A stretch of 34,117 nt of DNA from positions 1-34,117 of the forward strand of contig CACXBF010000022.1 in NCBI GenBank assembly GCA_902765855.1. The letters are read 5' to 3'. The position numbers were made by a program, and so were the translations under genes. The DNA comes from an uncultured Ruminococcus sp. (GTDB taxonomy: Bacteria; Bacillota; Clostridia; Oscillospirales; Acutalibacteraceae). The notes below the pieces were generated by a model. The model saw only the letters and a program-made list of their open reading frames with translations. It was not told where the DNA came from and did no database searches. Shown here piece after piece: positions 8,064 to 14,561 of the stretch (its first letter is position 1; each line of letters opens with the position of its first letter).

Positions 8064-8900
8064 ATGTCTAAAGAACTTAGCCAATGTCAGATGATAGAAA
8101 GAAGTCTTTCAAAGACCTATAGAAAGAGAATATGGGTACCATTTATTATGGCAATAAAGAAATATGAGCTTATTCAAGAGGGTGATAGAATAGCCGTTTG
8201 CATTTCCGGTGGAAAGGATTCAATGCTTTTGGCAAAACTTCTGCAAATGCTCCAGCGACATAGTGATTTTCCCTTTGAACTTGTATTTCTTGTTATGGAC
8301 CCTGGTTATAATAGCATTAACCGAGAAAAGATTGAGAGTAATGCAAAGCTACTCGAAATACCAATAACAATATTTGAAACCGATATATTTAATATAGCCG
8401 ATAGAACCGAAAAAAATCCCTGCTATCTTTGTGCTAAAATGCGTAGAGGTCATTTATATAGTCAGGCTAAGAAACTTGGCTGTAATAAAATTGCACTCGG
8501 ACATCATTTCAACGATGTTATAGAAACGACTTTGTTAGGAATGTTTTATGGTTCTCAACTTCAAGCTATGCTACCAAAACTTCATAGTACAAATTTTGAA
8601 GGTATGGAGCTTATCAGACCGCTTTATTGTGTACACGAGGACGATATAATAGCGTGGACAAAATATAATCATCTCGAATTTATTCAGTGTGCCTGTCGCT
8701 TTACAGAAAAATCCGCTGAAAGTGAGGATGGCATAGGAGCATCAAAGCGAAAGGAAGTAAAGGAACTTATCCGTAAATTAAAGAAAGACAATCCGAATAT
8801 TGAGAAAAGCATTTTCAATAGTATACATTCGGTTTGTTTAGATACTATGGTTGGTTATAAATCGAATGGTGAAGAACATTCCTTTTTAGATAATTACTAA
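8064..8900 (+). CDS. TtcA-like tRNA 2-thiocytidine synthetase (PP-loop ATPase)
   Basis: About 278 residues. The PP-loop SGGKDS is at residues 48-53, where ATP activates the target cytidine. The CxxC pair is PCYLC at 120-123, and a further cysteine pair CAC is at 209-211; TtcA proteins use two plus one such cysteines to hold a 4Fe-4S cluster. GHHFNDVIETTL is the family's conserved helix. The enzyme thiolates C32 of some tRNAs. The start is set at ATG 8064 with GGTGA nine bases upstream; the frame is open from a TTG at 8040 without an SD site. TATAAT at 8035-8040 is a likely -10 box with a weak -35. Some Firmicute members of this family act on unknown tRNAs, so the exact base is inferred. Confidence 0.8.
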   Translation: MSKELSQCQMIERSLSKTYRKRIWVPFIMAIKKYELIQEGDRIAVCISGGKDSMLLAKLLQMLQRHSDFPFELVFLVMDPGYNSINREKIESNAKLLEIPITIFETDIFNIADRTEKNPCYLCAKMRRGHLYSQAKKLGCNKIALGHHFNDVIETTLLGMFYGSQLQAMLPKLHSTNFEGMELIRPLYCVHEDDIIAWTKYNHLEFIQCACRFTEKSAESEDGIGASKRKEVKELIRKLKKDNPNIEKSIFNSIHSVCLDTMVGYKSNGEEHSFLDNY

Positions 8901-9033
8901 AAAATTGTTTATCTCCAATATAGCTAATGCACTTTACATAAGACACTTAAAGTTTAGGTCAAATCTTTGAAAAGGCTTGCGGATTCTAAAGGTAGTCACC
9001 TACGGCAGAGCCCCTAACATTCTTTGTTTTTTG

Positions 9034-9169
9034 AGTGGCGGATTTTATCCGCCACTTTTTTATTTTGTCAGCAAAATTAGTTAAAAAGGGACGGACTTTG
9101 TCCGTCCCTTATAGGGCAAGAGATGTTAAGGGCTTCGCTCTTAACACCCACGAGGGACTCCGTCCCTCG
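9034..9169. terminator. Array of four perfect hairpins with three-base loops; the first is the ttcA-side terminator
   Basis: The hairpins are AGTGGCGGAT-TTT-ATCCGCCACT followed by TTTTT (9034-9061, a classic terminator), AAGGGACGGAC-TTT-GTCCGTCCCTT (9086-9110), GTTAAGGGC-TTC-GCTCTTAAC (9125-9145), and CGAGGGAC-TCC-GTCCCTCG (9151-9169). Stem sequences differ, but loops are all three bases. They fill the 490-base gap between two convergent genes together with repeat copy 4. Confidence 0.7.
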
Positions 9170-9173
9170 ACCC

Positions 9174-9360
9174 TGCAAGCTTTTGAAAAAGCTTGAGCAA
9201 AACTTTTAATTATCTTAGGGAAATTTTGAAACTAAACTGTAGTTTAGTACTCCGCGTGGATAAACTTCCTAAACTAATTACGAGCGAGACTTGTCGAGCG
9301 ATTCCGCGTCTTGACTGCGGCGGCACGCCGCCTTGAGCAAAACTTTTAATTGTCTTAGAT
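9174..9360 (+). repeat. Interspersed repeat, copy 4
   Basis: This has CAAGCTTTTGAAAAAGCTTG, GAGCAAAACTTTTAATTATC, CTAAACTGTAGTTTAGTACTC, ACGAGCGAGACTTG, GAGCGATTCCGCGTCTTG, a GGCGGCACGCCGCC dyad, and a second GAGCAAAACTTTTAATTGTC. It is close to the exact reverse complement of copy 3 over almost its whole length and in the same orientation as copy 1. Confidence 0.82.
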
Positions 9361-9388
9361 AAGTTTATTAACTCATAGGTAAGGCTTA

Positions 9389-9859
9389 TTAATTTATCAA
9401 ATATATAGCAAGATTGAGATAACCCGCAAAGCTTACCCAAATTAAATATGGAATCATAAGATATGCAGCAGTTTTAGACGCTTTTGAAAAAAGTATTATA
9501 CAAGCAAGAATTAATAACCATAAAACTACAAGCCATACAAAAGCAAATAGATATTGCTCAAGATTAAAGAATATTATCGACCAAAAGAAATTGAAAAAAA
9601 GCTGTACTCCATAAGTTGTAAGTGCAATTTGCTTTGCCTGTTTATTTATATCTGATGTTAGTACGAGATATGATGCTACACCCATAAGAATATAGAGTAT
9701 TGTCCATACAATAGGGAATAGTATAGCAGGTGGCGATAACGGCGGTTGATTAAGATTTCCGAAATTCACCATTTGGTTTCCGGAAATTAAAGCCGATAAT
9801 CCACCAACTAAAAGTGGAATAAGTATACATATAATGAGTTCTTTCCATTTTATTTTCAA
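9389..9859 (-). CDS. tspO: TspO/MBR (tryptophan-rich sensory protein) family membrane protein
   Basis: About 156 residues with five predicted membrane helices, the exact architecture of TspO. Helix 1 is IICILIPLLVGGLSALIS. The first loop NFGNLNQPPLSPPAILFPIVW has the conserved Pro-rich cap with the PP and the tryptophan. The family also shows conserved WxxxF-type residues in helix 5 (YLIWVSFAGYLNLAIY). TspO proteins bind porphyrins and other tetrapyrroles and are linked to stress control; the ligand here is unknown. The start is taken as TTG 9859, seven bases after GGAGG; a GTG 15 bases upstream overlaps the SD site and is unlikely. Confidence 0.88.
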   Translation of the reverse strand: MKIKWKELIICILIPLLVGGLSALISGNQMVNFGNLNQPPLSPPAILFPIVWTILYILMGVASYLVLTSDINKQAKQIALTTYGVQLFFNFFWSIIFFNLEQYLFAFVWLVVLWLLILACIILFSKASKTAAYLMIPYLIWVSFAGYLNLAIYLIN

Positions 9860-10011
9860 AAGAACCACCTCCACAATATTTTATGCAGAGATTTATAATG
9901 CTATGTTAAGTTTAAAATAATGCTTTATATTATGTTTGATGTATGATATAATTTATTATATATTTGAAATGTTCGGTAGCATAAAACATTCACGCAAAAT
10001 TAGGTCATTTC

Positions 10012-10040
10012 TTGACAAATACGAACTTATGTTCTATAAT
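10012..10040 (+). promoter_or_regulatory. Consensus sigma-A promoter for the MoxR-like gene
   Basis: TTGACA (10012-10017), 17-base spacer, TATAAT (10035-10040): a perfect consensus promoter. Start of transcription is expected near 10047, which leaves a leader of about 160 bases before the coding start at 10208. Confidence 0.85.
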
Positions 10041-10046
10041 ATAAAT

Positions 10047-10150
10047 ATAAGGTACACACTAAGTGGTGATATATAAGCTTTTATTAGTACTTGCAGTGAA
10101 TTGGTTGCTAAAAGTATTGGGGCATAAGAGCGTTGTCAGTAAAAGCTTAA
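10047..10150 (+). ncRNA. Structured 5' leader of the MoxR-like gene, candidate cis-regulatory RNA
   Basis: The leader folds with an outer stem AAGCTTTTA (10075-10083) with TAAAAGCTT (10140-10148), a perfect 9 bp. Inside is a stem AGTACTT (10086-10092) with AAGTATT (10112-10118), extended by GCAG/TTGC beyond a 3-base bulge. A GGGGC-rich single-stranded stretch lies at 10119-10139. The layout of a closing stem, an internal hairpin and a purine-rich joining segment is riboswitch-like. It does not match the purine, TPP, cobalamin, c-di-GMP, ZTP or fluoride consensus sequences that I know. The ligand, if any, is unknown. Confidence 0.4.
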
Positions 10151-10207
10151 ATGATTAGTAATATATTTTGCTATTGGGCAGGCAAAGTAAATAAAAGGAG
10201 AAAATTT

Positions 10208-11320
10208 ATGGAACAGCATTTTATAAAACCGCCTGTTGAAATCAAATATGCGGAGGAACTTTCCGCCTTAAAGCAGAATGATACTGCAAGAAAGCCTGAA
10301 AATTGGTATCTCTCACCGAAAGCTGTAAGAACTTTTATACTTGGTTCAAAAAGTCCGATAGAGTATAATGGTAAGACCATTGAAATTAAAAAGAAGTTTT
10401 TCGGAAATGATGCTTTGGTCGAAAGATGTATCATAACTCTTGCAGGCAGTCGAGGACTTATGCTTGTCGGTGAGCCTGGAACAGCTAAAACAATGCTTTC
10501 CGAACTTCTTTCAGCGGCTATAAGCGGAACGAGTACAAATACCGTTCAGGGAACAGCCGGTACAACAGAGGATATGATTAAATATAGCTGGAACTATGCA
10601 CTTCTTTTAGCAAAAGGCCCTGTCAAAGAGGCTTTAGTTCCATCACCGCTTTATGTTGGAATGTCAAAAGGTATAATAACACGCTTTGAGGAGATTACAA
10701 GAACTCCTGCAGAAATTCAGGATAGCTTAATATCTGTTATGAGTGATAAGGTTCTCAATATTCCTGAGCTTGATGACGGCGGTCTGCTTTTCGCAAAGCC
10801 GGGCTTTAATATTATTGGTACAGCGAATATCAGAGATAAGGGCGTTAATGAAATGTCAAGTGCGTTGAAAAGACGCTTTAATTTTGAAACAGTAAACCCT
10901 GTCAAAGATGTAAAGCTTGAGAAAAAGATTATTATGAACGAAGTCGAGCAGAATGCCCTTGCCAATAAGATTGAAATGCCAATAGATGTAGATGTTGCAG
11001 AACTTATTGCAGTTACATATCACGAGCTTAGAGAGGGCGTTTCAGAAACCGGCATAAAGATAGATAAGCCATCAGCAGTTATGAGTACAGCAGAGGCTGT
11101 TTCAGTTTACTATCAGACCTTATCTAATGCTTGGTATTATGATGAAGATAAAATAAATCTTGCTGACCTTGTAAAAAACCTCAGCAATGCAGTATGCAAG
11201 GATACAAAAGACGATGCCGAAAAGCTCAAAGCGTATTTTAACACAGTAGTAAAATTCAAGGCTGAAAAATTCGGCGGTATCTGGAAAGAATTTTATTCAG
11301 TGCGTGATAATGCACGATAA
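10208..11320 (+). CDS. MoxR-family AAA+ ATPase
   Basis: About 370 residues. Walker A is GEPGTAKT (residues 88-95), the Walker B/sensor region includes RFEEITRTP, and GTANIRDKG followed by LKRRFNFETV gives sensor 1 and the arginine finger. These mark the MoxR/CbbQ-like AAA+ group, which usually works with a von Willebrand A (VWA) partner to remodel or insert metal into protein complexes. No VWA gene follows; the next gene is convergent, so the partner must be elsewhere. The ATG at 10208 has AAGGAG eight bases upstream; the frame is open from 10151 but without an SD site and through the structured leader. Confidence 0.85.
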   Translation: MEQHFIKPPVEIKYAEELSALKQNDTARKPENWYLSPKAVRTFILGSKSPIEYNGKTIEIKKKFFGNDALVERCIITLAGSRGLMLVGEPGTAKTMLSELLSAAISGTSTNTVQGTAGTTEDMIKYSWNYALLLAKGPVKEALVPSPLYVGMSKGIITRFEEITRTPAEIQDSLISVMSDKVLNIPELDDGGLLFAKPGFNIIGTANIRDKGVNEMSSALKRRFNFETVNPVKDVKLEKKIIMNEVEQNALANKIEMPIDVDVAELIAVTYHELREGVSETGIKIDKPSAVMSTAEAVSVYYQTLSNAWYYDEDKINLADLVKNLSNAVCKDTKDDAEKLKAYFNTVVKFKAEKFGGIWKEFYSVRDNAR

Positions 11321-11332
11321 ATACTAAGCTTA

Positions 11333-11962
11333 TCAGTAATTTGATATTTGAATTTTAATGTTGTTTTCAGAAAGATTTTTAGTTTCAGAAAATATACTCA
11401 ACATATATTCAGATATTTGTTTTGTATAGAAATGGTTGCTAAATTTTTCATCATTAACATCAAAAGACGATAAGGGAGTGGAAAGCCCTGTGCCGATAAG
11501 CTTGACATAGGCTTCCTTTTTCGTCCATATCTCATAAAAAGTATTGTTTTGGTTTTTGCTTTCAAGAATGTATTTATATTCATTTTCTGAAAAAAAGCGT
11601 TTTGCAATTTCAATTCGTGCATCAGAGATTATTTCTGTATCAATTCCGATTGGTGAAGTATCACTTACAAAGGCGACGCAGTTTCCCGAATGAGAAACCG
11701 AAAAATGAAATTCAGGAAAGTTTTTGATAGAGGGCTTTCCATGTTCATTATATTCAAACTGAATTTCATTAGATTTAATACCCGTTTGTTTAGATGCCTC
11801 AGTACATATTAGTAAACCCGAAAATAAAGAAAGAATTTTATCCTTATCAAATCTAAAACGAGATATTTTTTCTAATCTTTCATTAGGTAAAAATGAAAGA
11901 TACTTTTCATATCGTGAAAATTCGCAAGAAGTATCAACAAATACTAATTTTACATTAAGCAT
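11333..11962 (-). CDS. 4'-phosphopantetheinyl transferase, Sfp-type
   Basis: 209 residues, slightly shorter than Sfp (about 224). The family's Mg2+/CoA motifs are present: HFSVSHSG (86-93), IGIDTE (105-110, Asp and Glu metal ligands), and WTKKEAYVKLIG (146-157). The enzyme moves phosphopantetheine from CoA to a serine of carrier proteins, in fatty acid, polyketide or non-ribosomal peptide synthesis. There are no synthetase genes nearby, so the substrate carrier protein is unknown. The start at 11962 follows GAGGATGA. The gene is convergent with the MoxR-like gene with only 12 bases between them. Confidence 0.88.
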   Translation of the reverse strand: MLNVKLVFVDTSCEFSRYEKYLSFLPNERLEKISRFRFDKDKILSLFSGLLICTEASKQTGIKSNEIQFEYNEHGKPSIKNFPEFHFSVSHSGNCVAFVSDTSPIGIDTEIISDARIEIAKRFFSENEYKYILESKNQNNTFYEIWTKKEAYVKLIGTGLSTPLSSFDVNDEKFSNHFYTKQISEYMLSIFSETKNLSENNIKIQISNY

Positions 11963-12059
11963 AATAAATCATCCTCAAAATAATAATTAATTCATTATAA
12001 CAAAATTTTTGATTACTTACAATCTTTGCTATTTCAGATTTTTTAAGCTTAAAAAGTAA

Positions 12060-12088
12060 TTGACATTTTATAAGGTATTTGATATACT
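12060..12088 (+). promoter_or_regulatory. Promoter of the interrupted host tRNA-Leu, now reading into the element
   Basis: TTGACA (12060-12065), 17-base spacer, TATACT (12083-12088), 19 bases before the first base of the tRNA. It would now transcribe the 5' tRNA half, cross attL and continue into the intact tRNA-Leu at 12269, up to the terminator at 12358. Confidence 0.8.
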
Positions 12089-12107
12089 ATTTAAGTATTT
12101 TAAATAT

Positions 12108-12147
12108 GCGGATATGGCGGAATTGGCAGACGCGTATGGTTCAGGTC
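12108..12147 (+). tRNA. 5' half of a split tRNA-Leu(CAG)
   Basis: The acceptor strand GCGGATA is followed by the D-arm (GGCGGAATTGGCAGACGC) and the 5' anticodon strand TATGG with loop bases TTCAGGT. After the loop the sequence turns into element DNA, and no 3' anticodon strand follows. The missing half is at 32977-33030. Joined at the shared 7-bp core, the two give an 87-base tRNA-Leu with all stems paired and an encoded CCA. On its own this half cannot make a tRNA. Confidence 0.92.
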
Positions 12148-12161
12148 GCACCACCTCGGTG
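12141..12161 (+). other. attL core and left arm
   Basis: Core TCAGGTC (12141-12147) is followed by one base and the arm CACCACCTCGGTG (12149-12161). The arm is the inverted repeat of CACCGAAGTGGTG at the other end (one mismatch). In the joined attP the symmetry centre falls between the T and C that open the core, making TC the predicted central dinucleotide. Confidence 0.8.
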
Positions 12162-12268
12162 TAAATTCATTTCAGTAACTATATCCTGCAAATTGTGGAT
12201 TAAGCGATATGCTCCACCTCGGTTCTCACCTCTCAACCGTGTAAAAATTCAGAGAGAAAATTAAATAT

Positions 12269-12355
12269 GCACCCGTGGCGGAACTGGCAGACGCGTATGG
12301 TTCAGGTCCATATTTTCGAGAGGAAGTGCAGGTTCAATTCCTGTCGGGTGCACCA
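12269..12355 (+). tRNA. tRNA-Leu(CAG), intact, carried by the element
   Basis: 87 bases. Acceptor GCACCCG pairs with CGGGTGC, with discriminator A and encoded CCA. The anticodon stem TATGG/CCATA holds loop TTCAGGT with anticodon CAG. A long class II variable arm (TTTTCGAGAGGAAGT) and T-arm GCAGG/CCTGT complete a normal leucine tRNA. It lies 122 bases inside attL. It differs in acceptor and variable arm from the broken host gene but has the same anticodon arm. There is no good promoter of its own in the 122 bases before it. Confidence 0.95.
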
Positions 12356-12357
12356 TT

Positions 12358-12399
12358 GACCTTGTAATCCATCACAATTTACAAGGTCTTTTCTTTTTT
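12358..12399 (+). terminator. Terminator after the element's tRNA-Leu
   Basis: GACCTTGTAA and TTACAAGGTC form a perfect 10-bp stem with an 11-base loop, followed by TTTTCTTTTTT. It begins two bases after the tRNA's CCA. Confidence 0.9.
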
Positions 12400-12521
12400 C
12401 CATAATAAATGCTTTGATTTCGTTTGTAAGATTTCAAAATTTTTTTGAGTAGTCCAACGAGTAATAATTTTATGTACGAATAGCGTAAAATACATGCAAT
12501 GATAAAGTCATTTCTGGATAA

Positions 12522-13186
12522 CAAAAAATACCCTACGGATACTATAGAATCAATAAATCGCAGACAAACGAATGCGACTTAGTTATTGAAAACAATAAAC
12601 AAATCTTATTTCTTGAAATAAAAAACAGACATTTACCTGAAACATTTGAACAAGGCGATGATGTTAGTACTTTACGTTGTCTTGCTGAAGGTATGATTAA
12701 GGCCCAAATACAATGCTTGAAGCTTGAGTATTTTTTAAAAAAGAACGGAAACATTATTCTATAAGATGATAGTGATGAGGATAAACCTGTTACTTATCAA
12801 TTGAACTGGAATAAAAGACGTATTATATGCATTAGCATTTGTGCTCACGAATACTTATTCTTAACAAATAAGGGTTTTAGTAAAAATTCTTAGAAAGCTT
12901 ATTAGTTTCCACATACCATGCGAATGATAAAAATAAAGAGAGTGAGTTGTATAATCCGAACAAAATGAGTAACGAATTAAAAAACATAGTAAATGAAATG
13001 TTTAAATCCGATATGAATCTTAATCAAGTGTTCTTTGATACATTATTTAGGAGTACCCAACAGTTGCATGCCATATTGAGTGTAATTAACTCGTTGGATG
13101 AGTTTATACATTATTTAACCGAACTGATATATATCAATGATGTATATTGTCAGTTGCTCAGAAGTATTAAAATGACAAAAATGTAA
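12522..13186 (+). pseudogene. Broken PD-(D/E)XK-like nuclease gene
   Basis: The frame has no start codon (an in-frame TAA lies at 12519). It encodes a restriction-nuclease-like core: NECDLVIE, then ILFLEIKNR (the D...ExK arrangement), then EQGDD. It meets an in-frame TAA at 12762, continues in the same frame to TAG at 12891, and can be rejoined by one base in the A-run at 12882-12886 to the frame that ends at 13186 and includes the helical segment NLNQVFFDTLFR. So one nonsense codon, one frameshift and loss of the 5' end have inactivated it. The last 79-codon open frame (12947-13186) is therefore probably a fragment, not a separate gene. The downstream gene starts 13 bases later, so the two likely formed a unit. 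Confidence 0.6.
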
Positions 13187-13199
13187 AAGGAGATAAAAT

Positions 13200-14288
13200 A
13201 TGAGTTTACAACATGGTGACAAACTATTTGTATTTTATGATAATGACAAGATACCGAAGCACGGAAGGTATTCGTATTTCGGAACTGATTTTGGAACGGT
13301 ATCTGGGTTTAGTCAGTATATAGACGGTTATATATTTGCTGCGAAAGTCTTATATAGCGAATTTGTTTCTTGTGATAGCTATAGGAATGATATTCTTGAT
13401 ACAATCATTTATCCACTATGCTTTAATTATCGTCAAATCATTGAGCTTTATATCAAATACTTATATTTCAAATATTCTGGAACAAATGATACTGATAAAG
13501 AGAACTTCGTAAAACGTGTGAGCCATAAACTCAATAAAGCGTGGTTAGAAGTAAAACTTTATTTGCTACCGTTGCTGTCCAAAATAAATAGTTCAATAGA
13601 CATTACTCTCTTTGATGAGTTTATTAATGAAGTAGATTCTTTTGATACAGATTCTTTCCGTATGCGCTATCCTATCAAAAAGGATTTAACCCCTGTACAT
13701 ACTTCATCAGTTAAACTTGATGTCGTAGGATTACATTCTAAAATGATTGATTTATTTAACTTGTTTCACAGACTAGATTGTGAAATTGAAAATGTGCTTA
13801 TAAATAACGATTATAATGTAGAACTGACAAACAATATAAAACGTATTTATAATAAATATAAGGACGAAATAATCGAAGTCTCAAAAAAACTAAATAAACT
13901 AGCAGATAAGGAACAAACTGAATTAAAAGAACCACAAGCACATAGTATTGCTGACTATGTTGAAAGTGATTTATTCTATAATCCTCATAATACAGAGTTT
14001 GAAGATTTGATTATGAGGTTGCCATCCGAAAATGCCTTTATTCTAGGTTTGCTGATTCAGGTTGGTAGAAATATTGCTGACGGAAATTGCAAGTTGGCGG
14101 TAAACGAGGAACGAAAAAATGATTTTAATAAACTAATGGAAATAACATTGCAACAATGTGACTCGTTTATTTCTTTAAATGGTCTTTATTCAAATAGGGA
14201 TATGTGCTATTCTCTATTTGAAAAAGGATATATAGTTTCTTCTAGATGGCTGAACCTCTCTCTTGAAATAATAGAAAGTGTTAGTTGA
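13200..14288 (+). CDS. Hypothetical protein with a HEPN-like helical motif
   Basis: 362 residues, soluble, helical, with no signal peptide. I do not recognise the full-length family. The segment YPLCFNYRQIIELYIKYLYF (about residues 79-98) followed about 25 residues later by SHKLNKAWLEVK resembles the RxxxEL(Y)xK...HxLxxLW pattern of HEPN-like proteins seen in accessory regions. The catalytic RxxxxH of HEPN ribonucleases is not clearly present. AAAGGAGATAAA supports the ATG at 13200. It follows the broken nuclease gene by 13 bases; the pair may have been a two-gene defence or toxin unit that has lost one half. Confidence 0.6.
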   Translation: MSLQHGDKLFVFYDNDKIPKHGRYSYFGTDFGTVSGFSQYIDGYIFAAKVLYSEFVSCDSYRNDILDTIIYPLCFNYRQIIELYIKYLYFKYSGTNDTDKENFVKRVSHKLNKAWLEVKLYLLPLLSKINSSIDITLFDEFINEVDSFDTDSFRMRYPIKKDLTPVHTSSVKLDVVGLHSKMIDLFNLFHRLDCEIENVLINNDYNVELTNNIKRIYNKYKDEIIEVSKKLNKLADKEQTELKEPQAHSIADYVESDLFYNPHNTEFEDLIMRLPSENAFILGLLIQVGRNIADGNCKLAVNEERKNDFNKLMEITLQQCDSFISLNGLYSNRDMCYSLFEKGYIVSSRWLNLSLEIIESVS

Positions 14289-14561
14289 CGTATATATTTA
14301 TATATAAAAATCGGCAGCGGGCAACCCATAAAATTTTGTGTAAATAATCCTTCAAGCAATAACAAAACTGTAGAATATCCGCACCACAAAAAGCCGGATT
14401 TTATCGAGCGTGCTTTTTTCCATTTTCCATTGCTTAAATCGTTGGCAGACGCACAACCTTGGGGTTGAGACTTCTTGTATATTTACTACAAATTTAATTC
14501 TGTTAAATTATGCAATTGTCATAATTTTTTATTTATAAAGGTCGTGTGTCTGCAAATCATT

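Noticed and set aside
9034-9169. Hairpin chain considered as a CRISPR array
   Set aside because: The stems differ in sequence, there is no constant repeat with regular spacers, and no cas gene is present in the window.
12079-12264. Open frame of 61 codons across the 5' tRNA half
   Set aside because: It translates the tRNA half and the att arm; it has no SD site and is a by-product of the tRNA sequence.
12947-13186. 79-codon frame as a separate small gene
   Set aside because: The upstream sequence reads as the same protein once a single base is added in an A-run, so it is better seen as the end of the broken nuclease gene.
14453-14485. tRNA-like text GGCAGACGCACAACC in the gap before the integrase
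   Set aside because: It recalls a leucine tRNA D-loop, but the following CAACC-TTGG-GGTTG is only a 4-base-loop hairpin, and no acceptor or T-arm exists. It may be a chance match.
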